Origin: Glebionis coronaria
Lineage: Eukaryota > Streptophyta > Magnoliopsida > Asterales > Asteraceae
Length of the DNA stretch: 64,000 bases
NCBI GenBank assembly: GCA_025667525.1
Contig: CM046878.1
Coordinates: 93,883,237 to 93,947,236, forward strand
Direction of reading: 5' to 3'
The notes beneath the pieces were generated by a model, which worked only from the letters and a program-made list of their open reading frames with translations, was not told where the DNA came from and ran no database searches. Both the position numbers and the translations under genes were made by a program. Below, one piece after another: positions 32,101 through 44,300 of the stretch; position 1 is the stretch's first letter, and the number at the start of each line of letters is the position of its first letter.

Positions 32101-35100
32101 AGTGGATGAAACTAGTGTCAGCGGGTGGGTTTTATATCGTGGCATGCATATGAATATTCCGTGCATTTATTGTGGCATTTTTTGTTAGTCATGTCTTCTT
32201 TTAGCATTTTATTTAGGAGATTGTTGATTGTAAGTGTATTGAACACGATAAATCTTTATGTCACCTACTTTATTGAACACGAAATTTTTTTTTTTTTTTT
32301 TTTTTTGGGTAAAGGGTTTAACCCGGTAAATGGTATTAATCACAAAAAAAAAGGATAAGTACAATGGAATGTGAAAATCAGAATAAAAGGGGCATTCCGA
32401 GAATCAAACGCGATTCTCGGAATGCCCCTTTTATTCTGATTTTCACATTCCATTGTACGTATCCTATTTTTTTTGTGATTGATACCATTTACCGGGGTAA
32501 AACCCTTTACCCCCAAAAAAAAAAGACATTGTAGTAAATGTAATTCAGAAATTTTGTGCTTATGCTACGACTCTTTTGCTCCAATGAATGTGAGATGTGT
32601 TCTTAAATAACCTAAGCTGTTGGTGCGGATGCCGTTTAGGTAACATTCACATTGTACCATGTCCCTAATTGTGACATAAATGTTTGTTTAATCATGCCTT
32701 CTCCAATAGCAAGGAAGGAATCAACAGATTCATCTTATGATCCAATTGTAATAGGGTATCAATTTAGGTAGTGATTATTTCTTTTAACAAAAGCGATGAT
32801 TACCACTGTTGATAAGTTTTAACACATTGAGCTATAGTGCCAAATATTGATGTCCTTTTTCTTCATACTTGTTGAGTCATTGATACTTCATGAAAACATA
32901 GACACAACTAGAACAAGAAAACCAAAATGGGAATTGATAAATAATTGTGGAGTGCTTCTGTTGGTATAAGGGATCTCAGTTGCAAATTTGAAAAATACTT
33001 GTATCATACTTTCTTTTGTATAGAAGCGTGTATGTCAAGATTTTGTTCTATATACATGTCATCATTTGTGGCGTGACTGGCATAACATGCTGTATTTATG
33101 CAGGTATATATACCATCATCTGCTGGGTCATGAGGTTGAGGTTCAGATGGTTCGTAACGCATTGCCTCGCCGTTTTGGAGCACCTGGTCTTCCAGAGCTT
33201 AATGCATCACAAGTAGGGTTTTATACTGTGTATTCTTAAGTTATACATGCTTATATGATGGCTAGCGAGGTCTTGTAGTTTTTCATGCCACACATGCAGG
33301 GCCATATTGAAATACCCTTGTTGTATCCAGTTATAGTATCACATTCCAATAATTTCTTCATAATAATCTTCATCGTATCTGATTAGGTATTTGCTGTATC
33401 ATTGGTAGGTATTTGCTGTAAAAAGTGTCCTTCAGAAGCCAATTAGTTTGATTCAAGGGCCACCAGGTACTGGTAAAACCGTCACGTCTGCTGCAATAGT
33501 TTATCATATGGCTAAACAAGGCCAGGGACAGGTATTTTTTTTTTATTGCTTGTTTCGGAAATGGATTGTGCACATGTCAATGCATGAAGATGATTATCTC
33601 ACATAAATCAGGTTCTGGTATGTGCTCCAAGCAATGTGGCTGTAGACCAACTTGCGGAGAAGATTAGTGCCACTGGCTTAAAGGTAATTGTTATCCAACC
33701 TTCATCTTTGACATTAGTGAAATGGTCTGTTTTACACTTTACTTGATTTTAAACTCCAGTGTACTCCTGGCTTCTGATTTATCTTACTCAAAGGGTTTAA
33801 ATGTATATAGCCTTTTTAAATTTGTATTCTTCATCGCATCTCGTAGAATGTCGCACACATAGGTGTACTAGAACCCCCATATCCACTATTGATTACATGG
33901 CTGTATAACATCTAATATAATGACTGTCAACATGATTCCCACTTTGATAATTAAGAGCATGAGGCTTTCTGTTTTATATAACCATGCAAGTTTAGATGTT
34001 TCATATAGGATAACACTATATGTTACACGGTGCTACTTGCACTTTGTTGTCATTTTGTATTGATAACTGCTCAAATGGTGCTCATGCATGTGTGTACTGT
34101 GTATACTGTGTATACTATGCCAGTATGCCTTTGCCTTCTTTGAGTTTCATAGTTGTAGAATGCTAGTAGACCCTCTCTCTGTATGTTCACTGTATTTGCT
34201 GTTTCGTTTATAGCTAGTAGGTAGACGTTTCTTCAATGGTTATAGTGAAGTAATTTTTAATGATCTGTAGGTTTTATTATTGATCATTAATGCCACCATT
34301 TATTATAATCAGGTTGTCAGGCTGTGTGCAAAATCAAGGGAAGCTGTGAGCTCACCTGTTGAGCATTTGACACTTCATTATCAGGTTTTTTCGTCTTATA
34401 ATGCTTCAAATTCATCTATTACTTGTATACTTTAATACATATCATATTAAAGCAGCTTGAACTTAATTTTTTTATAGGTTCGGCATCTTGATACATCTGA
34501 GAAGAGTGAACTCCACAAGCTGCAGCAATTGAAAGATGAACAAGGTGAGTGTGAAGTCCATCCTCACCCCTTTATGCATGTGGATAGCAAGTTATCTTAG
34601 GCGTTCCTTAGTATTATAATGTAGGCAAATAATATAACCCTGATGTGGCCACACCAAGCTTCCCCAAAGGGGGAGGGCTTTACCCGGGTTGTGACTGGGT
34701 GATGGTGGATCGAAAACCCATGGATTAATCGGCCAAAAGGTCGGACCTTGGTTACCAAAAATTATCTGTATTATGCAAATGTTAACTGTAACATGGACCA
34801 CTGGTGACAGAATTTCCTTTTACAAATATATACAGGGGAGTTATCTAGCAGCGATGAGAAGAAGTATAAAGTACTAAAGCGGATCACAGAAAGGGAGATA
34901 TCTCAGAGTGCTGATGTTATCTGTTGCACATGTGTTGGTGCTGGTGATCCTAGATTGGCAAATTTTAGGTTTCGTCAGGTTGGTATTGTTTCAGCTTACA
35001 GTTACGTAAATTATGCTAATTGTAGATACAGATTTTTCAGAATAAATGACATTTACAGAAATATGATAATGTTTCCGAAAATACATGGAGTTCTTTCTTT

Positions 35101-38100
35101 GATTCTGTTTAAAGAATCTTTGAGTGCTTACTAGATCTAATGTAACAACTTTTGATTGTAATTAGTTGCGATCTGGTGTTGTCTATAACACCTTTATTTT
35201 AAATCATTTCATCGACTATCTATAGGTGCTTATTGATGAGTCTACTCAATCAACTGAGCCGGAGTGTCTTATACCTCTTGTTCTTGGGGCAAAGCAGGTA
35301 CATACTTATATTATGTACTACTGCTTGCAGTAAAGCTTTTCCTGGGGTGCTCTAATGGATGTTGTTTCTTCTAGGTTGTGCTTGTTGGCGACCATTGCCA
35401 GCTCGGTCCAGTTATCATGTGCAAGAAAGCAGCTCGAGCTGGGCTAGCTCAGTCTCTGTTTGAGCGACTTGTGCTTCTTGGTGTTAAACCAATTAGATTG
35501 CAGGTTCTGACACTCATTTCCTAAGGCTTTCTACTCCTTTCCATCTATAATTTTTGTGTGTGGATATAACGAGGCTGTCAGTTGTCTTTTATTTTAGATG
35601 GTGTTACTTGTACAGAAGTAGATTGATCAATCAATGATCATATAGGTTGGTTCTAGAAACTAATAACTGCATTTTGTCATTAAAAATTCAGGTGCAATAT
35701 CGCATGCATCCATCGCTTTCAGAATTCCCTTCCAATAATTTCTATGAAGGGACTCTCCAAAATGGCGTGACTGTAAATGAAAGGCAAACAACAGGCATTG
35801 ATTTTCCATGGCCTGTGCCAAATCGTCCCATGTTCTTTTATGTTCAGGTTTGCGCAACTCTTCTGCCTGCTTTCTTTTGGAAATCAAATGTTTCTTCTAG
35901 TAACATAATGGTTGGTAAGAAATATACAGCTTCATATGTATCCTTATGTTTACGACTTTTTCGTGAATTTATTGCAGATGGGACAAGAAGAAATCAGTGC
36001 TAGTGGAACATCCTATCTTAATAGGACAGAGGCTGCAAACGTTGAAAAACTGGTGACCACTTTTTTAAGGAGCGGTGTAGTTCCAAGTCAGGTATATACA
36101 TTTCTCCATATACTTCTTTGACGTGTTGACATTCTCAAGATGTATTGATTAGAGTAAATGTTACGTAGATTGGGGTTATAACACCATATGAAGGTCAGCG
36201 TGCATACATCGTTAACTACATGTCTAGAAATGGTGCACTTAGGCAGCAGCTTTACAAGGATATTGAGGTAAATTGGAATCTTCTTTGGTTTTTTTGACTT
36301 TGTTTATCTAGATCATCTTCGAGCTTCATCGCTTATAATTATAACTAACATTTCCCAGGTTGCAAGTGTCGATTCTTTCCAAGGGAGGGAAAAAGATTAC
36401 ATTATTTTGTCATGTGTCAGAAGTAACGAACATCAGGTTGGTTAGTACGTAGTGCTAATGCATATAATTCATTGCTTTTATACTTGGTTGGTGTTAAAAC
36501 TATCATATGAATAATTGTATCTGTTTGCTGATTCTACCAAATTGCTCTTATGGTTTCTTTGTTTTTGGTCAGGGTATTGGGTTTCTGAATGATCCGCGCA
36601 GGCTTAATGTTGCACTTACTCGTGCTCGTTTTGGTATTGTCATTCTTGGAAATCCTAAAGTACTTAGCAAACAGCCCTTATGGAATGGTTTACTAACACA
36701 CTATAAGGTATCTTATACGTGCTGTTTTTTTTTTACTTACTGTTTGCATGCACTTCCAGCTTCGATCATTTTTTCCTTTTGTATATGTCAACCTTCTTTA
36801 TTTTGTGAATAGGAACATGAATGTTTGGTAGAAGGACCTCTAAACAACTTGAAGCAGAGCATGGTTCAATTTCAAAAGCCAAAAAAAGTACCATCTTTTC
36901 CTCTCTTTTTGTCTAATGCCGGTAGGAAGGAGTCGAAGATTGTTAATTGTGTAATTGTTAATGAATTGTGTGGTTCATTTGATGTAGATGTACAATGATC
37001 GAAGGTTTTACTTTGGTGGTGGGCCTGGTATTGTACCTAACGGCAGGTTTGGATCTGCTGCCTCAGCAAACGCAGATAGAAGAGACGGTCATTCTAGAGG
37101 TACACAAGTTTTTAAAGAACCATTTTTGTTCACCTATAATACATAGGAAAAGGAACTAGTCGCTTGGCTAGGTAAGTGGTCAAAGTGGGTGGAAAGCTTT
37201 CCTCGAATGCCGTTTCCTTAATATTTTAGTAAACTGAAAAAACAGTTCCCGTGGTTTGTTTATTTTGACGCTAAGAGGCCAAAAGTCTTACGATCACTAT
37301 TACTGAGAGCCTGAGAGGGATGGTTCTCGCTGAACTTTTCACCAAACTTTTTGCAAGGATCATCCCTGAGTGAGATGGTTTATGCAAGACTTTTGACCAA
37401 ACTTCTTGCGTATTTTTCATTCATGTGACCATTTCAGGCCGAACCCACTTTGACCTGTTGCCTGACCCACGCATCACCTCTGTTGATTTAAGTGATTTGG
37501 AGTTTATTAGTATTTTTGACTAAATTATCTCCGGACTTGTTGCTACCTGGATACAGGTATGCCTTCTGGCCCTCCTAATGGGACTAATAAACCTGGTCTG
37601 CATCCTGCCGCGTATCCGATGCCCCGTGTGCCTATGCCACCTTATAATGGCGGTCCTCAGCCTTATGCGATACCTACACGTGGAGCTGTACATGGACCCA
37701 TTGGAGGTATTCCTCATGTTCCTCAGTCAGGGAGTCGGGGTTTCAGTGCTGGCAGGGGTAATGCTGGCCATCTTCCACACCAGCAACATCAACCGATAGG
37801 TGCTGGCATGGGATCCAGCTTTAACTTCCCTTCAATGGAAACTCCAAATAGCCAGCCATCCCCGGGTGGTCCATTATCGCAGCCTGGATTTGTTTCTAAT
37901 GTTAGTACTTTCTTCATTGCTTTCGTTTTTCTAGTACTATGGATCAGTCTTTGAAACTTACGTTTGTTGACCCATAAGATATCTTAACACGTGTTGCTTG
38001 TAATAGATGACTCAAGGGGCAAGCCAAACATATCGTGATGGGTTTTCTGTTGGGGGCATGTCACAGGTATTATCAACTGAAGAATGACTCCCACTCATTG

Positions 38101-40045
38101 ATACATAGAGTCCTGGTTGTTGCCGTGGGTTGGGTAATGGGTCAAAACAGTTACTTTATAACCAATCAAACAGATGGGGTTGACCCAAGATCACTTTTAT
38201 TCAAAGATAGTTTACATACATTTTAAATAGCTTCTGTAACATTCTGATTTAAACTCTTGCCAAGTTTTGTTGATTTTCTTGGTTTGAGCTGTTAAAGATA
38301 AAAACATATTCTAATTTGAAAATTGAAAATTGAAATTGCAACTGCTAGATACACAGATTCTTCATTAATGATTTTTGTAAACAATTATGAAGCAGGATTT
38401 CTTGGGTGATGATTTTAAAAGCCAAGGATCACATGTTCAGTATAACGGTGCTGATCTTTCCACACAGGTTAGCTCTTTTTATTAGGCTTAAGGACATGAC
38501 CTTATTATGTTTGTCTTTTTTGGAACAAATTTGACAAACAAAAATTCATAGAGAACGTGTTTTTTTTTTCTTTCCAGTTTTAATACTCGTAGTCTCGTAC
38601 AACTTTGACAAATCATTTATGTTTTAGGCTTCCCAAGGTGGATATGCTGTTGACTATGCTACCCCCGCGACCCAAGCAGGGTATCCAGGTAGTTTTATGA
38701 ATCAAAATTCTCAAGCTGGATTTTCACGTTTTGGTGCTGGAAATGATTTTATGTCTCAGGTTCGTACGTTGATTCTTAATGTCTGTTTTAACTGCACCAC
38801 TATATTTTATGGAGAAAAACAACCCTGGTCTTTGTTAACCATTGCCAATATAACAGAGGTGATGCTTGGGTCAGGCAACAGGTCAAAGTGGGTTCGGCCT
38901 GAAATGGTCATTTTTACTAGACCTATACGTAGTATAACTTGCATCACTTTACTTGAAATATAGTACAAGTAACATATTTGACAATTTTTTGTCAAAACGG
39001 CTAAATACCTTACAAGGAATTATCTGGGTCGGGAGCATTTCATTTATAATTAACTATGAAATGAGCAACTAAGCGATATTGACTTGGAATCTTCAATGGA
39101 ACACAAGTTTTTCCAAATTATAACTTTATGGGATTCTAATCCTGTTGGCTGTTATTACAGGACTACATGGGTCATGGTTCACAAGGCTTGTTTACGCAGG
39201 TCGGATTTAAGGATCCATCACAAGACGAATCTTCCCAGAGCCACTTCAGTGGTACCGCCGCCACCTCCCTTCATACACAGGTGTATTTCTAGATCTTTTT
39301 CTTATAATATTTTCTTGAAGAATGACTCCTCATACAAATTGGTCCCATATCACATGCCTAGACATTTAAAATATAAATATAAACCACTACCAAAGGGCCT
39401 AGTGGTAAGGTCCTTGGTTTCCTCACAAGAGTTAAGGGTTCCAATCTAGCTACTGGTAAGGTCCTTGGTTTCCTCACAAGAGGTCAAGAGGCCAGGAAGG
39501 GTCGGAATGGTCCAGGGATAACCCGGTGAGGCCTCCTACATCTGAGTGAAAAAGGCTCGCCCTCCGTGGGTAACATGAACAGGATCCGTTTACCCTTTTC
39601 ATTTCTTTATACTTGATGCTGAAATCGTAACCAATTTATACGAAACTTTTTTCATCCACCAGGACAATGTGTGAGGCACATTAACGTGTCAAAAGTTGGC
39701 AAGAATATTTTTAAGTTCTTAAAATCTTAAAGATCGTATTTAACAAAATGATTGTTATTAGATGAAATAATACTGTTTGTAACAAAATTGAATATGTTAA
39801 TTTTATTCACCTCAAAACTAAAAGAAGAGGACAAAAGGATTGGCTAGCCACCTTAATCCGGCCCATAGTTTAAGCTAAACCTGTGTATTTTGTTACCTCA
39901 ACTAAATTGCATGTATTTGCAGGGTGTGATGAATCCACTATACTCTCAGCCTTTTACACACTACAACTCCCAACCTCTAAACATGCCACCAGAGCAGCAA
40001 CAGCAGCAGCCACAAGCACCAGGGCAAACCAACTTCAACGGTTAG
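29174..40045 (+). CDS. UPF1: UPF1, ATP-dependent RNA helicase of nonsense-mediated decay, 1209 aa, 29 exons
   Basis: Exons: 29174-29563, 30601-30852, 30946-31116, 31221-31271, 31355-31447, 31546-31641, 31879-31929, 32006-32124, 33104-33212, 33409-33531, 33612-33683, 34313-34384, 34478-34544, 34836-34978, 35226-35297, 35375-35503, 35692-35847, 35978-36091, 36169-36267, 36359-36436, 36573-36707, 36813-36887, 36988-37099, 37557-37900, 38007-38066, 38396-38467, 38628-38759, 39161-39280, 39923-40045. The zinc-binding Cys/His-rich domain starts near residue 90 ([11 protein letters not shown]) and would bind UPF2. The superfamily 1 helicase core has GPPGTGKT (461-468), DEST (607-610), [23 protein letters not shown] (797-804) and NVALTRAR (831-838). 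The C-terminal tail (from about 865) is Gly/Pro/Gln-rich with several SQ dipeptides, the family's phosphorylation sites. UPF1 triggers decay of transcripts with premature stops. All key residues are present. Confidence 0.96.
30108..30396 (-). mobile_element. 5'-truncated LINE 3' end in UPF1 intron 1
   Basis: On the plus strand a T run is followed by GAAAGGCTAAAATTATATTA and AAAAGGCTCTAAGAAAGAGC, the complement of a typical plant L1 3' end with its poly(A). Near-matching flanks GATGTCTGTT (30108-30117) and GATTTCTGTT (30387-30396) look like the target duplication. It lies antisense to UPF1 and codes for nothing. Confidence 0.7.
32296..32521. repeat. near-perfect long inverted repeat in UPF1 intron 8
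   Basis: Arms of about 110 bp (32296-32405 and 32411-32521) with a five-base centre (AAACG). Around the centre, ATTCCGAGAATC pairs with GATTCTCGGAAT. Outer parts pair GGGTAAAGGGTTT with AAACCCTTTACCC. Only a handful of mismatches are visible. The T and A runs at the outer edges border it. It resembles a foldback MITE; no clear target duplication because of the homopolymers. Confidence 0.9.
33381..33412 (+). promoter_or_regulatory. duplicated 3' splice site before UPF1 exon 10
   Basis: TAGGTATTTGCTGTA occurs twice, at 33385 and 33407. The downstream AG (33407-33408) gives the in-frame exon. The upstream AG (33385-33386) would add 22 nt, shift the frame and hit TAG after about 20 codons. Confidence 0.75.
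34638..34768 (+). repeat. SINE-like repeat in UPF1 intron 13
   Basis: Shares with 43640-43765 the ordered words GTGGCCA, GGGAGGGCTTTACC, GGTG.TGG.TC, CCATGGATTAATCGGCC (there CGTGGATTAGTCGGCC) and GGTTACC/AGTTACC. The element is short, non-coding and dispersed. Confidence 0.7.
39392..39600 (+). repeat. tRNA-like SINE in UPF1 intron 28
   Basis: Contains TAGTGGTAAGG (A-box-like) and GGGTTCCAATC (B-box-like) 40 bp apart, an internally repeated head (GGTAAGGTCCTTGGTTTCC twice) and a tail of GTTTACCCTTTTC. The internal promoter spacing fits a tRNA-derived SINE. Confidence 0.65.
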
Positions 40046-41356
40046 GCGAGAGGAGTGCTTTCAGTTTTGCGAAGGGTTATAATTATCAGCGATTTGATTT
40101 CAGTCACCCTCAAGACGACTGATGTCCAAAAAAGATTTTTGCGGATAATGGAATACAATCCTTTTGGAGGATATGATTACTCAAGTTTTGGGATCAGATT
40201 ACGAAATGGGTAAGTAACGAATCAAGGGCTGATGAAGCATCAGATAACCCTCAATAAAATGTGGAAGGCGGCACAATACATGGCTTTGGATCTCTGCGTG
40301 GTGATTGGTTGAAATATGGTGTAAGAGGAAACAACGAGCAGGTACTTCTGTTATGCTCTGTACAGCGTTGCTTCCACGAAACCCTGATATATATCCAACC
40401 CTTCACCACTAATAGAGGGTACACAGGCATGATTCTTCTTTAGTGAAACATTTGACAGTTGACTATGTTCATGTTAGAGGGTAGTTGTGTGGTTTTAAAA
40501 TTGGTTTAGCATATGTGAATTATGTGTGATTACTGTTTAATATATATGATCATCATTGGTTATATTACTATGAAAGGCGATGTTTTATAGGACCATCCCT
40601 GGATATTAAGAGTGCCTATTAATACCAGTTTATGTTTAAATGTCCTCATTTGGTCTCTTACATTCTATATCACTTTTTTTAGTTTTAACCATTGGTAATT
40701 TCATCGTTCTCTTTTAAAATGTATGAACAACGTGTATCATACAGTGGAGTTGGGATCAAACGAAAAGCGTTTGAGAAAGCATAACCACACATTTGAACGC
40801 ACCTACACATAAGGATGCACGTCGTCCCTTTAAATTATTTGGTCTTCAAACCCTTTATTATAATTTTTCTTCTCACGGATCTCTTTTCGCTATGCATAAA
40901 TTTATAACATCCATAATTATACCAGTTAGCAAAGAGCGTTGCATAAAACATCAGTCCTGACTTGGCCACATTTGTTAGTTCAAAATACCTGTTTTTGCTG
41001 GTAACTCCTACAATAGTCAAAACTCCAGTTTCTTTTAGTGAAAATACTCCCGTCGTGTACTCATGTTTATAGATTGTGCTATAGAAGTGAAGAACATCAG
41101 AAGACAGTAAAGTACGAAAGAATATTGTCTCATTGTTTTCTGAGATATCTTTACAAAAGTTGATTTTATACATTCAAGAAATAATACATGGTACAGGGAA
41201 AAAGCAAAGAATAATTAATAATCGTCATGTGTTTAATATTAGAGAAACAAGGTGTCGAGGACCTGTTTGTTGCTTCCATGTCCAGCAGTTGGTCAGTCCA
41301 AAGATTACAAAGTAGGTTGCCGGATTTTTAAGCAGATTTCTGTTAGATTGTATTTT
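40046..41356. other. convergent UPF1 and LON2 3' regions
   Basis: UPF1 3' UTR has an AATAAA at 40253-40258. A minus-strand AATAAA (complement of TTTATT, 40854-40859) would suit LON2. A minus-strand open stretch of 112 codons (41173-40835) lies in the presumed LON2 3' UTR; I do not recognise it and see no promoter, so I leave it uncalled. No other gene. Confidence 0.55.
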
Positions 41357-44300
41357 TTACAGCTTTGAATGATGTTTCAAGGGGCAGCCTCCTTCGAAAG
41401 CGTGTTCAAGTACATCTTCCATTCTCTTGGCAAATAGAATCTGCGTAACAACAAACACGACATTTGCCAAACAATTCAGGAACCGATGTGTTTGACTTCA
41501 TAAGTCAAATTATTTCCATATTAAGTGTCTAAAAAGAAAGGAGATGACTTTTCGAATCATCAATGCCTTGTGTTTGGCATATAAAATTGACCTTTTTAAG
41601 ATGACTGTTCTTGGTAAACATACGTGATTTTGGAGGAAAAATATACCAACTTTTTGGAGTTTCCAAACATTCGTTTTTGCAATAAGGAGTTCTATACCCA
41701 GCCTCTTTTAAGCGCAATCACCGGTGCTTTGATCAGGTTTATAGGAAATTTGTAATTGCTAGTGCTTTGATCAGTTTTCAATATAAAGTTGATAGGAAAT
41801 TGTACAGCTTATGCTTTATAGAAAAGTAATACTGTAGCATATAGGAGTAGTAGACGACTGTTACCTCCAAACTTCCAAGAACAGCTGAAGGTACTTCAAC
41901 TAAATCTTTCTTATTTCTTTCCGGCAAGATAACTCTCTTGAGCCCATAACGGTGTGCTGCCAACACCTACCGAAACAGGCGGATTAGGGTCAGGTCAAAG
42001 CAGATAACTTTTTGTTTTTCAAACAGATTGGGTTGACACTTAAATAAAAAGGTTTAAGAGGAATATGTTCACATTATATCCAACTTAATTACTAACCTTG
42101 TCCTTGATACCCCCTACGGGTAAAACCAGACCACGAAGTGTCATCTCTCCTGTCATTGCAGTATCTGATCTAACCTTTCTTCGACTAAAAAGGGAAACCA
42201 GTGAGGTGACAAGTGTCACTCCTGCTGATGGTCCATCTTTCGGTACGGCACCAGCAGGAAAATGTATATGAACATCCCGCCCTTCTAACAAGTTACTTTC
42301 TTGTTTAGTAACCAAATTAAGTTCAGTTGCCCTAGCTCTCACCTGTGTCCACAAAAATGGTCACAAAATGACTAAAATGCGCCAAATGACTCAAACTGGT
42401 CACAAGGCCACGTTTTGATGGCTAAGATGTACATAAAAACTAAATTGATTAATAAGATACCCATGTGAGTGCTATCTGAGCTGATTCTTTAATAACATCA
42501 CCGAGTTGTCCAGTGAGATGCAGATCTCCTTTTCCTATGGTTGCTGTAGCCTCGACAAACTGGACTTCGCCACCAAAGGCAGTCCAAACGAGGCCAACCG
42601 TAACCCCCGGAGTTACCACCCTCTCTTCAGCTTCTTTATTATCATACTTTGAAGGCTGCATGAATATATACAAATTCAAGAACCTATGCAAATATATGCT
42701 TAGTCGTCACTCGACAAGATAAAATAACTTACCCCAAGTACTTTTTCAAGCATTTCTTCATCCACAATCAACGGTGACATAATCCTGAATACATTCGATA
42801 AATCATGATTGTTAGAACCCATCGGTAGAACTTCCATCTCAACTTCAGCCCCTGCCTCAGTGACTCTACTCTCCAACAACGATGAAGTAATTGGATGCAT
42901 ATTTTTGTTGAGTGGATGATTATGCTCTTGTTCTGCCACTGTTACAGCTGCTGCACGAGCTAATGCTGCAAGGTTCCTCTCCAGATTCCTCACACCAGCT
43001 TCTCTGGTGTATCGCTCAATAACTAGTTTCACCATTCCCTACCAAAAAAATAACTCTTTTAAATGACTCGTTTGACTTGCTAGAAATGAAATACATCCCA
43101 AACTGGCCCCTTTTTAATATAAATTGGTTGGCATGAATAACGAGACATGCAGTTGTAAAGTACAACGCACAAACTAAAATAACTAGATACCTCGGGAAAT
43201 TGAAGAAAATCCGAATTTAAGCCATGTTGACTGAGAACACGTGGTATTAAATGGCGCATTGCTATTCTGAGCTTCTCTTCGGATGTATATCCAGGAAGCT
43301 CAATCACTTCCATTCTGTCTAATAGCGGGGGAGGAATTGGTTGTGCCCTATTTGCGGTGGCCACAAATATCACTTTGGATAAATCGAAAGGAACATTTAA
43401 GTAGCTTTAAGGTATATATTAAGAAATTACATATCAGAATAAAAATGTTGCCATAGAATAAAAAACATATGACAATATTCAGCTAAAAGAAACCACAAGT
43501 CAAGCGTAACTGGACCGTACCAAAAATACTTGTTTGATCGACCCGTTTAGACCCATTACCCAACCCACCCAATTTCTCACAAACCAAAAAGCATTTTAAA
43601 TTTCAAATTGAGGTCTCAATCAAGTTTATTTCCTGCTAGGTGCAAACAATCTGGAAGTGGCCATGCCAACCTCCTCAAAAGGGAGGGGCTTTACCTGAGT
43701 CTGTGTGGTGGTGGGTTCAAACCCCGTGGATTAGTCGGCCAAAAAAGCCGGAAATAGTTACCCAAAAAAAAGCATTTTAAATTTTTGAAAAATGAATCCA
43801 ACATTAGGATACTGATCACTGAATGTTTTGTTTTGCTCTGGATCAAGCACCTCGAGCAGTGCTGAAGCAGGGTCACCACGGATATCAGACCCCGTCTTAT
43901 CAATCTCATCCAACAACATAACCGGGTTGCATACGCCTACTTTCTGAAGTCAAAACACAATAAACATAAAGTTAAAATTTTAACTATATAGATCATGAAT
44001 ATCACTTCGCTCACACTTAGTAAACTACAATCTTTAGCAACATAAACACAAATATTTGAAATTTATATAACATTCATATTCACCTTTAATCCATCAATAA
44101 GGCGTCCCGGCATGCTTCCAATGTATGTTCTCCTGTGCCCTCTAATATCAGCCTCATCCTTCACACCACCAAGGGATATCCGTATAAACTTCCTACCCAA
44201 AGCAGCAGCAATAGATGACGCCAAAGATGTTTTCCCGACACCTGGTGGGCCAACAAAGCATAATACCGGGCTCTTGGCGTCTGGTTTTAGCTGCAATCCA

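Noticed and set aside
33532..34312. Extra exon in the UPF1 intron 11
   Set aside because: Exons 11 and 12 join in frame with the expected family wording, and no open segment with splice sites lies between.
40835..41173. 112-codon minus-strand ORF downstream of LON2
   Set aside because: No recognisable family and probably LON2 3' UTR. Kept only as a remark.
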